The notes beneath the pieces were generated by a model. It saw nothing but the letters and a program-made list of their open reading frames with translations. It was not told the origin of the DNA and searched no databases. From NCBI RefSeq assembly GCF_004340665.1, contig NZ_SLWO01000010.1, positions 40,169 through 104,168 of the forward strand: DNA of 64,000 nucleotides, written 5' to 3'. The first letter of the stretch is position 1; each line of letters opens with the position of its first letter. Positions 16,994 to 26,207 of this stretch are shown here, in pieces. The position numbers and the translations under genes were made by a program. This DNA is from Pedobacter psychrotolerans. Its GTDB lineage: Bacteria > Bacteroidota > Bacteroidia > Sphingobacteriales > Sphingobacteriaceae.

Positions 16994-18175
16994 ATGTCGT
17001 TAACGGATTTCTTTTCCCCGGTAAACCCTGATAGTTTCACCCCCAAACAAGGTTTTTTTACCAGTCAGCTGGGATTAAAAGCACACATTTACACCTCTAC
17101 CTTTCCTGATTTTGATGAACATACCTATGATTTAGCCATCATTGGGGTGCTTGATGGAAGAGGAGCTGTAAATAATGAGGGTTGCGCACTGGCGCCTGAT
17201 TATTTTAGAGAGAAGTTCTACAAATTAAATGAGGGTGCCTTTACCAGCAAGATTGTAGATTTGGGTAACATCAAACATGGTGCAACCATTGCTGATACTT
17301 ATATTGCCATTAAAATGGTGGTTTCCGATCTTATTAAAAAGGACATTATCCCAATTATTATCGGCGGCGGACAAGATTTAACGTATGCACAATATTTAGG
17401 TTATGAAGACCTGGAGCAAAAGGTTGACCTGGTGGTGATTGATAATCAATTTGATATTGGTGATGATGAAAGTGATGGACTGGAAACCCGTTCTGATTGT
17501 TATCTCAATAAGATTTTCTTACATCAGCCTAATTTTTTATTTAACTACAGTAATGTTGGCTATCAAACCTATTTTGTAAACCAGGAAAGCTTAAGTGTAA
17601 TGGATAAATTATATTTTGATGTACATCGTTTAGGCGAATTTGCACAGGATATTAGTTTAACGGAGCCGATCATACGCAATGCGAATATGATCAGTTTCGA
17701 TTTAGGTTCGATTCGTTCTGCCGATGCAGCAGCAAATGCGAATACCACTCCAAATGGTTTTGATGGGGAAGAAGCATGCAGGATTTCGAGATACGCCGGC
17801 ATGAATGATAAGCTAACTTCAATTGGCTTTTACGAGTTTAATCCGGCCTACGATAATAACGGACAAACAGCCTTTTTGCTGGCACAGATGGTTTGGTATT
17901 TTGTGGATGGGTTTTATGCCCGCAAAAAGGATTTCCCGCTTACCCCAAAATCACAATTCATGATTTACAGAACCAGCCTGAAAGATGGTTCGGGAGAAAT
18001 GATGTTTGTAAAAAGCAAAAAATCCGATCGCTGGTGGATGCAAGTGCCTTATCCATCAGGTCAATCTAAAAATGAACGCTACCACTTGGTGCCTTGCCGA
18101 TATGACGATTACCAGACCGCGGTAAATGGTGAAATGCCGGATTTATGGTGGCGAACCTATCAAAAGCTATCATAA
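16994..18175 (+). CDS. Arginase/formiminoglutamase-fold protein with altered metal ligands
   Basis: A 393-residue protein with the ureohydrolase fold. The three metal-binding blocks are recognisable but changed. GGGQD at 124-128 has Gln where the family has His. VVIDNQFDIGD at 147-157 keeps D150 and D154 but has Gln where DxHxD has His. SFDLGSIRSAD at 234-244 keeps D236 but has Gly where the second Asp should be. Three of the six usual Mn ligands are therefore missing, and hydrolase activity is doubtful. Automated annotation will probably say formimidoylglutamase. No histidine-degradation gene is nearby. About 80 extra C-terminal residues are rich in aromatic and basic residues. Confidence 0.82.
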   Translation: MSLTDFFSPVNPDSFTPKQGFFTSQLGLKAHIYTSTFPDFDEHTYDLAIIGVLDGRGAVNNEGCALAPDYFREKFYKLNEGAFTSKIVDLGNIKHGATIADTYIAIKMVVSDLIKKDIIPIIIGGGQDLTYAQYLGYEDLEQKVDLVVIDNQFDIGDDESDGLETRSDCYLNKIFLHQPNFLFNYSNVGYQTYFVNQESLSVMDKLYFDVHRLGEFAQDISLTEPIIRNANMISFDLGSIRSADAAANANTTPNGFDGEEACRISRYAGMNDKLTSIGFYEFNPAYDNNGQTAFLLAQMVWYFVDGFYARKKDFPLTPKSQFMIYRTSLKDGSGEMMFVKSKKSDRWWMQVPYPSGQSKNERYHLVPCRYDDYQTAVNGEMPDLWWRTYQKLS

Positions 18176-18210
18176 TTTTAACCGCCTATTTTCGTTAAAT
18201 ACAATATAAC

Positions 18211-18218
18211 TATCTTTG
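18211..18218 (+). promoter_or_regulatory. -7 promoter box of TlpA-like gene
   Basis: TATCTTTG, a full match to TAnnTTTG, ends 23 bp before the ATG at 18242, giving a short untranslated leader of roughly 15-18 bases. Confidence 0.5.
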
Positions 18219-18241
18219 AATCAGTTAAACCAAACCAACCT

Positions 18242-19387
18242 ATGAAAAAAATATTCTTATCTGCATTGGCAATATTGCCGCTTGCAGCACTTGCACAAAA
18301 ACCATTTACGCTGAATGGCGATGTAAAAGGCCTGAAAACCGGAGATAAAATTTATCTAATTTACCAGGGCGATGGAAAAAACGTTACTGATTCTACCACT
18401 GTAACGAATGGTGCTTTCGCATTTAAAGGCACAGTTACCAATCCGGCACAAGGAAGCTTATATCTGAATAAAAACCCATTTGTTAATCGCCCGGCACAAG
18501 GTGAAAAATTAGATGGTTTATCGATCTATGTAGAACCAGGAACCATCAAGTTAGCGGCAGCAGATTCTTTAAAAAACGCAACGATTAGCGGTTCTCCAGT
18601 TAATGATGATGCAAAGAAATTAAAAGCACTTACTAAGCCTGTTAATGACCAGCTGATGGCAATTAATACAGAATACAATGGCTACACTGCTGAGCAAAAA
18701 CAAGATAAAGTGAAAATGGAGGCTTTAAGTGCCCGTTATGAAAAAGCTGCCCAAGGCTTAACCCCACTTTTGTTGCAGTTTGCGAATGCAAATCCTAAAT
18801 CATATATCAGTTTAAGTGCCATTGGACAATTGGCTAGCGATCCTGATCAGGCCGCTGCAGCAGAGAAAGCATTTTATGCTTTATCACCAGAGTTAAAATC
18901 AAGCCCTAGCGGGAACAAACTTACCCAATTATTTGAGGCTGGAAGAAAAACTGCTGTTGGCGCAATGGCTATGGATTTTACGCAAACAGATACCGCTGGC
19001 AAACCTGTGAAATTATCTAGTTTTAAAGGCAAATATGTACTGGTTGATTTCTGGGCATCATGGTGTGGACCTTGTCGTCAGGAAAACCCAAATGTAGTAG
19101 CTGCCTATAACAAATTCAAGGATAAAGGTTTTACCGTTTTAGGTGTTTCTTTAGATCGTCCGGGTAAAAAAGATGCCTGGTTAAAAGCAATCGCTGATGA
19201 TAAATTAGCATGGACACAAGTATCAGATTTGAAATTCTGGGACAATGAAGTCGCTAAAATGTATGGTATTCAATCTATTCCGGCAAACTTCCTGATTGAT
19301 CCGTCTGGTAAAATTATTGCTAAAGGATTAAGAGAACAGGCTTTACAAGATAAGCTTCAGGAATTATTGGGAAGCAAATCTAAATAA
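18242..19387 (+). CDS. TlpA-like thiol:disulfide protein with DUF4369 N-terminus
   Basis: A 381-residue exported protein: signal peptide MKKIFLSALAILPLAALAQ, then a DUF4369-like beta-rich domain at about 21-115 (FTLNGDVKGLKTGDKIYLIY). A helical middle follows, and a thioredoxin fold from about 240 carries WASWCGPCRQENP with the active CGPC at 275-278. A cis-proline sits in SIPANFLID. It is a periplasmic thiol oxidoreductase, probably reducing or isomerising disulfides. Many Bacteroidota carry several such paralogues of uncertain partner. It is monocistronic with its own promoter, and a bidirectional terminator follows. Confidence 0.93.
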   Translation: MKKIFLSALAILPLAALAQKPFTLNGDVKGLKTGDKIYLIYQGDGKNVTDSTTVTNGAFAFKGTVTNPAQGSLYLNKNPFVNRPAQGEKLDGLSIYVEPGTIKLAAADSLKNATISGSPVNDDAKKLKALTKPVNDQLMAINTEYNGYTAEQKQDKVKMEALSARYEKAAQGLTPLLLQFANANPKSYISLSAIGQLASDPDQAAAAEKAFYALSPELKSSPSGNKLTQLFEAGRKTAVGAMAMDFTQTDTAGKPVKLSSFKGKYVLVDFWASWCGPCRQENPNVVAAYNKFKDKGFTVLGVSLDRPGKKDAWLKAIADDKLAWTQVSDLKFWDNEVAKMYGIQSIPANFLIDPSGKIIAKGLREQALQDKLQELLGSKSK

Positions 19388-19406
19388 GCGTTTATCCCCT
19401 AAAAAT

Positions 19407-19452
19407 AAAGCCGCCGATTCGCAGATTATTATCTGTAAATCGGCGGCCTTTC
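19407..19452. terminator. Bidirectional terminator between TlpA-like gene and purD
   Basis: A GC-rich stem formed by GCCGCCGATT and AATCGGCGGC, extended by imperfectly paired CAGAT/ATCTG around a TATT loop. TTTCTATTTTT follows on the plus strand and a T-rich stretch on the minus strand. It sits between convergent genes. Confidence 0.85.
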
Positions 19453-19464
19453 TATTTTTACGAA

Positions 19465-20736
19465 TTATATTAAATCAAACCCGATATCTTCTCTGAAATA
19501 TTTCCCGTCAAAGTAAATTCTGCCGGCATCAGCGGTTGCTGATTGTAAGGCAGTAAACAAATCTTTCTGTAAACTGGTGATGGCAATTACCCTGCCGCCA
19601 TTGGTTTTTACTACATCATTATCTAAAAGTGTACCGGCATGGAAAGCAGTAGAATGACGTAAGTTTTCAATTCCACTGATGGCTTTTCCTTTCAAATATT
19701 CTCCGGGATAACCTCCGGCTACGATCATCACCGTGGCAGCAGTTTGCTCAGAAATAACCAGGTTAACCTGATTCAACTGCTTATTGGCTGTTGCAAGGAA
19801 CAATTCTACTAAATCATTTTCAATACGCGGAATTACACTTTCTGTTTCCGGGTCACCCATGCGGGCATTGTATTCAATTACAAATGGATCATCACCTACT
19901 TTAATTAATCCGAAGAAAATGAAGCCTGTATAATCGATATTATCTTTTCTTAACCCTTCAACTGTAGGTCTGATAATGCGTTCTTCTACTTTTTGCAGGA
20001 AATCAGGTGTAGCAAATGGAACTGGAGAAACCGAACCCATACCACCTGTATTTAAGCCAGTATCGCCAAGGCCAATTCTTTTATAATCTTTTGCGGATGG
20101 AAGTGTAATGTAATTTTCTCCATCACTTAAAATGAATACAGAAAGTTCAATGCCACTTAAAAATTCTTCAATTACAACTGTTGCTCCGGCTGCACCAAAT
20201 TTACCACCAAGCATTAATTTTAGTTCTTCCTGTGCTTCAACAGTTTCTGTACAGATTAGAACACCTTTACCTGCAGCTAAACCATCGGCCTTTAAAACCA
20301 CTGGCAAGGCATGGGTTTCCAGATAGGCTAAACCTTGCTCTAAAGTATCAGGGGTAAAGGACTTTGATGCCGCGGTTGGAATACCATGGCGATCCATAAA
20401 TTGTTTAGAAAAATCTTTACTTCCCTCTAAAATTGCACCTTCTTTTTTAGGTCCGATTACCGGAATATGAGCAATGGTTTGATCAGCAAGAAAAAAATCA
20501 TGAATACCATTTACCAAAGGTTCTTCCGGGCCAACTACAACCAGTTCGATATTTTCTGCTAAAACAATCTTTTTTATGGAATCGAAATCGTTTACGTTGA
20601 TGTTAATGTTGGTACCGTAAATTCCTGTCCCGCCGTTTCCTGGTGCAATAATTAATTTATCGCAGTGCGAAGACTGGCTCATTTTCCAGGCAAATGCACT
20701 TTCTCTGCCGCCCGAACCTAAAAGTAAGATATTCAT
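19465..20736 (-). CDS. purD: Phosphoribosylamine-glycine ligase
   Basis: A 423-residue ATP-grasp enzyme of de novo purine synthesis, joining glycine to phosphoribosylamine. It opens MNILLLGSGGRESAFAW, the canonical GARS N-terminus. It contains the ATP-grasp region VVLKADGLAAGKGVLIC near 146-162, GLNTGGMGSVSPVPF, and the metal-binding EYNARMGDPETE near 269-280. Length matches the monofunctional enzyme. The gene stands alone. A TATCTTTG -7 box lies only 5 bp before the ATG, suggesting a leaderless message. Confidence 0.97.
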   Translation of the reverse strand: MNILLLGSGGRESAFAWKMSQSSHCDKLIIAPGNGGTGIYGTNININVNDFDSIKKIVLAENIELVVVGPEEPLVNGIHDFFLADQTIAHIPVIGPKKEGAILEGSKDFSKQFMDRHGIPTAASKSFTPDTLEQGLAYLETHALPVVLKADGLAAGKGVLICTETVEAQEELKLMLGGKFGAAGATVVIEEFLSGIELSVFILSDGENYITLPSAKDYKRIGLGDTGLNTGGMGSVSPVPFATPDFLQKVEERIIRPTVEGLRKDNIDYTGFIFFGLIKVGDDPFVIEYNARMGDPETESVIPRIENDLVELFLATANKQLNQVNLVISEQTAATVMIVAGGYPGEYLKGKAISGIENLRHSTAFHAGTLLDNDVVKTNGGRVIAITSLQKDLFTALQSATADAGRIYFDGKYFREDIGFDLI

Positions 20737-20741
20737 ATGGG

Positions 20742-20749
20742 CAAAGATA
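20742..20749 (-). promoter_or_regulatory. -7 promoter box of purD adjoining the start codon
   Basis: Minus strand TATCTTTG, then CCCAT, then ATG. The consensus -7 box places the transcription start at or next to the initiation codon. Confidence 0.55.
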
Positions 20750-20886
20750 ATATTTTAGTGGTAAGATGTAAGTATCGGTATATGAGTATAAAATATTAAG
20801 ATTTAAGCATCAAGTATCATGATGCAAGTATTAGACGATTTTGCCGAAATCAATATCAACACTATATAATAAAACTTTTAATTGTA

Positions 20887-20912
20887 GCTTTTCGCTTTAG
20901 TCTTTCAGCTTT
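20887..20912. repeat. 26-bp interspersed repeat, inverted copy at 10482-10507
   Basis: Exact reverse complement of 10482-10507. It is followed by further degenerate iterations of GTCTTT and AGCTTT up to about 20950, so this copy lies in a short quasi-tandem array. Confidence 0.7.
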
Positions 20913-20951
20913 GGTCTTTAAGCTTTCTGCTTAAGTCTTTTAGCTTTAACA

Positions 20952-21833
20952 CTAACTTCCTTTTGCGCTTCTTGTCATTTGCTCCAGCATATCCCACATT
21001 TCATTTGGAATTGCTTCTAAGCCATTCATTTGTCCGGCACCCTGTAACCACTCTCCCCCATCAATTGTAATTACCTCACCATTAATGTATCCTGAAAAAT
21101 CGCTGACCAGAAATGCAGCAAGATTGGCTAACTCCTGATGTTCTCCTACCCTTTTAAGCGGCACACGATTTTTAAAATCGAATTTTTTAGCTAAATCGCC
21201 TGGCAACAATCTTTCCCATGCTCCCTTCGTAGGAAATGGCCCTGGTGCGATGGCATTAGTTCTTATACCGTACTTCCCCCATTCTACCGCCAATGATCTG
21301 GTTAAAGCCAAAACACCACCTTTTGCACAGGCAGATGGAACAACATATGCAGAACCTGTAAAAGCATAAGTGGTTATAATATTTAAAACCGTAGCAGATT
21401 GATTTTCCTTAATCCAATGTTTACCAAAAGCCAAAGTGCAATTTACGGTTCCTTTTAAAACAATATCAATAATTGATGAGAAAGCATTAGCGGATAAACG
21501 TTCAGTAGGTGATATAAAATTCCCTGCAGCATTATTTAATAACACATCAACAGATCCAAATCGCTCTAGGGTTTTCGCAAGCACATGATCTACTTGTTCT
21601 GCATCGCGAACATCGCAGGCAACAGCCAAAACCTTTCCACCAGTTTTTTCTTCCATCTCATCGGCAGTTTTCTGCAAAACTTCCTGTTTCCGACTGGTGA
21701 TGACTAAGTTAGCACCAAGTTTAAGAAAATAAATACCCATTGCCTTGCCCAATCCTGTTCCACCACCAGTAATAACAATGGTTTTTCCTTTTAAAGCATC
21801 TTCTCTAAGCATTGGTGAGTTATAGTTGAACAT
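20952..21833 (-). CDS. SDR oxidoreductase, 2,4-dienoyl-CoA reductase-like
   Basis: A 293-residue classical-size SDR. GGGTGLG at 23-29 is the NADP(H) motif and LLNNAAGNFI is the conserved NNAG block. Where most SDRs have YxxxK, this reads GSAYVVPSACAKGG: the catalytic Tyr position is Ser, followed by Lys. That pattern, plus EWGKYGIRTN and PTKGAWERL, is what I know from mitochondrial-type 2,4-dienoyl-CoA reductases. The likely role is NADPH reduction of dienoyl-CoA in unsaturated fatty acid oxidation. The enoyl-CoA hydratase gene upstream on the same strand supports lipid catabolism. Confidence 0.85.
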   Translation of the reverse strand: MFNYNSPMLREDALKGKTIVITGGGTGLGKAMGIYFLKLGANLVITSRKQEVLQKTADEMEEKTGGKVLAVACDVRDAEQVDHVLAKTLERFGSVDVLLNNAAGNFISPTERLSANAFSSIIDIVLKGTVNCTLAFGKHWIKENQSATVLNIITTYAFTGSAYVVPSACAKGGVLALTRSLAVEWGKYGIRTNAIAPGPFPTKGAWERLLPGDLAKKFDFKNRVPLKRVGEHQELANLAAFLVSDFSGYINGEVITIDGGEWLQGAGQMNGLEAIPNEMWDMLEQMTRSAKGS

Positions 21834-21980
21834 ATGAGGTAAGGTATTTAGGTGAATAGTTGGTTAGTTGTTTTTTGGATTGTTAGATTGTTTAATTGCT
21901 AAATTGTTAGCACAGGGTAACTGACTAGGTTTGGAAATTGATAAATTGTTTGAATTGAATAATCGACTCTAAATCCCATC

Positions 21981-22742
21981 CTATTTCCGCTGCAAATTGG
22001 CCAGAATGGTTTCTAAAATATGTCTGGTATTGGGTGACCACCATTGCGCCAGCATTTTTTCTAGCGTGGCAGATTGATCTGCTGTCATGGCGGCAATTAA
22101 TTCTTCACGAATATTGAGTTTACTCTGCGACCAGGTATTGCTTTCCTGCTCCATAAACTTTTTAATCTTTCGTTCTGCTGCCGTAAGTAAGCTTTCATTT
22201 TTAACCAACTCATCAACCAAACCAACCTTTAAAGCTTCTTCAGGGCTAAATAGTTTTCCGGTTAATAAACTGCGGGTGGCTTCTCCTTTTCCAATCCAAA
22301 AGGAATAAAGCTGAAAAATGCTATTTGGGACGATAATACCTACAGGCACTTCATTCAGTCCGATGATGTATTGACCTTCGGCCATTACTCTTGCATCACA
22401 AGCTAATGCGATTACACATCCTCCTGCCGGACTATGGCCGCTGATAGCCGCAACCATTGGCTTTTTAAAGGAAACCAGATTTGCCGTAAAATTAAAAAAG
22501 AGTTGAAAAAAGGATTTTGCTTCTGCTTCGTTGTAACCATAAAGTTCTACCAAATCTAAGCCTGCCGAAAAAAACGGAGCTTTTCCGGTTAATATCACAC
22601 CACCAATATTGTCATCAGCGGCTATATTCTTAAGCATATCATCCAGTTCGGTAATCAGCTCCCTTCCCAGAGCATTTGATTTCCCTTTGTCGAGTGTAAT
22701 GGTTGCCAGGCGATCTTTAACACTTACTTTAATTGTATTCAT
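21981..22742 (-). CDS. Enoyl-CoA hydratase/isomerase family protein
   Basis: A 253-residue crotonase-fold protein. It opens with NTIKVSVKDRLATITLDKGKSNALG, then APFFSAGLDLVELYG forms the first oxyanion-hole strand. A second block, ISGHSPAGGCVIALACDARVM, is present. The two glutamates typical of bona fide hydratases are not both obvious (one lies in GLNEVPVG), so isomerase or another acyl-CoA reaction is possible. It lies upstream of the dienoyl-CoA-reductase-like gene on the same strand with a gap of about 150 bp. Confidence 0.87.
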   Translation of the reverse strand: MNTIKVSVKDRLATITLDKGKSNALGRELITELDDMLKNIAADDNIGGVILTGKAPFFSAGLDLVELYGYNEAEAKSFFQLFFNFTANLVSFKKPMVAAISGHSPAGGCVIALACDARVMAEGQYIIGLNEVPVGIIVPNSIFQLYSFWIGKGEATRSLLTGKLFSPEEALKVGLVDELVKNESLLTAAERKIKKFMEQESNTWSQSKLNIREELIAAMTADQSATLEKMLAQWWSPNTRHILETILANLQRK

Positions 22743-22822
22743 GGTAATCGTATGAGATTTGAGTATAAAGCATGAACTAAATAAGTTATGCTTGCATAAT
22801 AATCAAATTTATCTATTTTTCT

Positions 22823-25516
22823 TTATTTAACCTCATAAGTATAAACTTTTCTCGCCAAATGGCCAGAGGCATCTATACCTTCAATAACCACTCTGTACTG
22901 TCCGGCTTCATCGGCATTGTAAAATTCAAACTTTGCTTTTCCATCTTTTTGTGCAACCACCTGCGGATTCCAATAAATGGTCGTTCTTAGATCTTTACGT
23001 GTGCTATTGGTTGTGGCACCATCATATACTGGTGCATAAAAAACCCTTGAAACCGAGAAACCTTTTGGATTTATACTGACAATTCCGGGTGCATACCTGT
23101 TGTAATTGGAAGTTCCCCCACCTCGTTTAGTGGTAATGATAATGACGCCACCACCACCTTGAGAACCATAAATAGCAGTATTGCCTATGCTTTTTAATAG
23201 CTCTATAGATTCTACATCACTTGGCACAATATTGTCTAAAAATTCTGATTCTACCCGCATTCCATCCAAAACAATCGACATTGGTGTGTTCTGACTTCTC
23301 ATCAAATAAGGTACATTGCCCCTAAAAATTACCCCAGGCAGCCTACCTTGTAAACATTGAGATAAGGTTACGCAAGTAGAAAGGTCATCACTTGTCATGA
23401 TAAAATCTGCACGACCTGCACCATTTAAGTTTGCAGAGTTTTTAGCTGGGTTTTTCTTTTCGGTAACAGTTACCTCGTCCAGTTTAATAGTCCTTTCCAA
23501 TAAACCCAGCCGTGTCATTTCATTAAAGTAGTTATCACTTTCTTTAATATATTTCATGAGGCTGTTATTCACATTAATTTCTACATCAGGGCTATTCTTG
23601 CTTTTTGTTACCACCTGGCCTGGCACTACATCAATGTTAATATCTACAAATTTTCTTTCCGTTTTGGTTCTGGCCTGTACTACAAATTTGGTACTGTCTT
23701 CATAGCTCAGGTTATCAAAAACAAATTTCCCTTCTGCATTGGTTACTGTATCAATGATAAAAGTTGAACCTTTAGTCGCCATCAACATCACCTTTCCACC
23801 AGCAACAGGTTTATTCCCCTTCATGACGGTGCCTGTAATGGCTAAAGATTTTTCTACATTGTAAGTAATGGAAGGACTTGCACCACTGATTACATTTTTC
23901 CAAAGGAACCTTCGCCACCCTTGTGTAAGCAACAAATTATCAAGTTCTTTTTGAGTGTTAATATCGTCGTTTGCGAAATAATGATTAGGCTTTTCAACAT
24001 AACCTGCAAGATCAGAGGTTAAAAGCAATGAAGTTAGAATATTCGTTTCATTGTCTTCATCCGGCGTAACTTTGCTCGCATTCGTTACCGCTACAGAAAA
24101 ACTACTGATTTCAGGTTTTTGCTGATTCGTGGCATCTAAGGTAAAAGTTGTTTTACCTTTTCTGCTGTTGGATACGGATGAAGTATTCAATGCGACATCC
24201 AAAAGATCAGCATTGTTTTTCACGAAAACTAATCTTTCTGCCAAGGGCTGATTAGTGCCAGAGAAAAGTGTAAATTGTACAATTCCACTTGGTAGGTTCT
24301 TTTTTAAAATGGTTGCCATCAGCACTTGTTTATCCATTTTTGCCTTCGATACATAACATACATTTCCGGCTTGTTGTGCCACTACTTTCAATTCTGTTCC
24401 ATTAACTAAATCTGCACTCGACATAATTTTTAGGGAAACTTTTGCTGTATCTAAATTATTAATGGCGATGGCGTAACCACTTTTTTGAGCTAAAGGCATT
24501 TTAATATCCTTTGAAGAGCCATCTGCAAACTTAATTTTAGCGGTATAGGATTTACCCGCCTGGGCATTAAAAATGAAATTCCCCATCCCTAAGTATGTTG
24601 TTTCAAACCTCGTGACTTCTGATCCTGTTTCATCAACGACAGTTCCTTTTACATTTTCACCGTGGCCTGCTGCATTTACAGCTTTAATGGCTATTTTTTG
24701 TGGCAAATTTTCAATCAGATTACCACCTTCAGGCATAAACTGAACATCAACATCATTGGAAGTAGAAGTAATTGGAATCGATTTTACTACTTTTTGTTTG
24801 TTAGCTAAAGTAATGGTAGCCACAATCTTTCCTGTTTTTCCAGCAAACCCTGAACTATTTGTGAAAGTGATTACTGCATCGCCATTTACACTCGTTTTTG
24901 TTTTTCCTTTTTCAATAGATTTATAATCCAGCTGAACATCATAACTCACCTCATTGTCTTTATAAGCTAGTCCATTCTTATCTTCGAAATGAATGGTTGC
25001 GGTTACTTTATCAGCGTTATTTTCTTTCTTAAAATCGTATTGGGTTTCCGTAAAAACTTTATTTGCCCAGCTATTTCCAATTTTTATGCTTTTATCAAAG
25101 AAAAACGCTGTCCCGAAATTTCGCATGTAATTGGTATAAGCCCTGATGCGATAATTGCCTTCAGCGAGGGTGTCAGTAAGTTTAAAATCTCCCCAGGTAA
25201 TGCCACCCACAACAGGCAACTTCAATTGTTTTTTTACAGAATCTTTTTCGTTAATCAGTTCCACATACAATATTTCACTTAAGGCTGATGGAGCTGCAGA
25301 TTTGGCATCAACTATATAGGCTTTGAACCAAATATCATCGCCAATGGCATAATATGGTTTATCTAAATGAAGGTGTACCTTCTCCTGTGGAAATTTATTA
25401 GTATACTCTTCCAGTTTATTCAGAAGTTGCGTAAATGGATCATCATCCATTTTAAAAGCCGAAAAGCTAAGAATGATCAATAGGAAACTGATAACGAGCT
25501 TGATGCTGAATTTCAT
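22823..25516 (-). CDS. MG2-like surface protein with TonB receptor plug, no barrel
   Basis: About 897 residues from the ATG at 25516 (MKFSIKLVISFLLIILSFSAF, a signal peptide); an upstream in-frame extension to 25549 looks spurious. N-terminal region KVHLHLDKPYYAIGDDIWFKAY is the macroglobulin MG2-like module seen in Bacteroidota surface proteins. Around residues 560-650 is a carboxypeptidase-regulatory-like domain (KSLAITGTVMKGNKPVAGGKV). Around 715-810 is a TonB-dependent-receptor plug (LQGRLPGVIFRG, VESIELLKSIGNTAIYGSQG, GGVIIITTKRGG). A final beta domain ends HLARKVYTYEVK. The outer membrane barrel is missing. It is probably an envelope protein of unknown partner. Confidence 0.82.
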   Translation of the reverse strand: MKFSIKLVISFLLIILSFSAFKMDDDPFTQLLNKLEEYTNKFPQEKVHLHLDKPYYAIGDDIWFKAYIVDAKSAAPSALSEILYVELINEKDSVKKQLKLPVVGGITWGDFKLTDTLAEGNYRIRAYTNYMRNFGTAFFFDKSIKIGNSWANKVFTETQYDFKKENNADKVTATIHFEDKNGLAYKDNEVSYDVQLDYKSIEKGKTKTSVNGDAVITFTNSSGFAGKTGKIVATITLANKQKVVKSIPITSTSNDVDVQFMPEGGNLIENLPQKIAIKAVNAAGHGENVKGTVVDETGSEVTRFETTYLGMGNFIFNAQAGKSYTAKIKFADGSSKDIKMPLAQKSGYAIAINNLDTAKVSLKIMSSADLVNGTELKVVAQQAGNVCYVSKAKMDKQVLMATILKKNLPSGIVQFTLFSGTNQPLAERLVFVKNNADLLDVALNTSSVSNSRKGKTTFTLDATNQQKPEISSFSVAVTNASKVTPDEDNETNILTSLLLTSDLAGYVEKPNHYFANDDINTQKELDNLLLTQGWRRFLWKNVISGASPSITYNVEKSLAITGTVMKGNKPVAGGKVMLMATKGSTFIIDTVTNAEGKFVFDNLSYEDSTKFVVQARTKTERKFVDINIDVVPGQVVTKSKNSPDVEINVNNSLMKYIKESDNYFNEMTRLGLLERTIKLDEVTVTEKKNPAKNSANLNGAGRADFIMTSDDLSTCVTLSQCLQGRLPGVIFRGNVPYLMRSQNTPMSIVLDGMRVESEFLDNIVPSDVESIELLKSIGNTAIYGSQGGGGVIIITTKRGGGTSNYNRYAPGIVSINPKGFSVSRVFYAPVYDGATTNSTRKDLRTTIYWNPQVVAQKDGKAKFEFYNADEAGQYRVVIEGIDASGHLARKVYTYEVK

Positions 25517-25597
25517 TTTACGAAAGCTATAAATAAAAATATGCCTCAAGGTACAAAACCCGAGGCATATAATAATGAAGGTATAATGAATTTTCGT

Positions 25598-26134
25598 TTA
25601 GAACTTATTCTTCCACATCATGCTTTCTACAGGGCGGGTTGTTTTATTATTATACTTGGCATTGCCTTTAGTGTTGTACATGGTTTCAATATTTCCTTCT
25701 ACAACAAAGTATATTAACTGCCCAATAGGCATACCTGCATATATTTTTACAGGTTGCGCAACGGATATTTCTAAAGTCCAGGTATTGCAGAAACCAACAT
25801 CTCCCTTACCTGCCGTAGCATGGATATCAATACCTAAACGGCCAGTACTACTCTTACCTTCCAAAAAAGGAACATGGCTATGTGTTTCGGTATATTCCAG
25901 GGTTACACCTAAATATAAGGTACCGGGATGAAGAATATAACCATCTTTAGGAATTTCGAAATGTTCTATTTCATTATGGGCCTTTGCATCTAGTACTCGA
26001 CTTTCATAAGTTGCCAGGTATTTCCCCAAGTGAACGTCATAAGAATTAGTTCCCAGGCATTCTCGCTTAAAGGGTTCAATGATGATGGTACCCTTATCAA
26101 TTTCTTCTAATATCCTTTTGTCTGATAATATCAT
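25598..26134 (-). CDS. dcd: dCTP deaminase
   Basis: A 178-residue trimeric dUTPase-fold enzyme converting dCTP to dUTP for thymidylate supply. FKRECLGTNSYDVHLGKYLATYE near 23-45 and LEGKSSTGRLGIDIHATAGKGD near 90-111 are the nucleotide-binding motifs, with WTLEIS near 118-123 holding the catalytic glutamate. Length is as expected. It is monocistronic and divergent from the phosphopantetheinyl transferase gene. Confidence 0.95.
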   Translation of the reverse strand: MILSDKRILEEIDKGTIIIEPFKRECLGTNSYDVHLGKYLATYESRVLDAKAHNEIEHFEIPKDGYILHPGTLYLGVTLEYTETHSHVPFLEGKSSTGRLGIDIHATAGKGDVGFCNTWTLEISVAQPVKIYAGMPIGQLIYFVVEGNIETMYNTKGNAKYNNKTTRPVESMMWKNKF

Positions 26135-26207
26135 TTTTATGCGTATTTTTGGCCTAAATTATCAATTTATTAAGATAATTATGCATGCTAATCTCCCAAT
26201 TTTATAA

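Noticed and set aside
22823..25549. Complete TonB-dependent receptor
   Set aside because: The plug is present, but nothing resembling a beta-barrel follows; the rest is MG2-like and regulatory-like domains.
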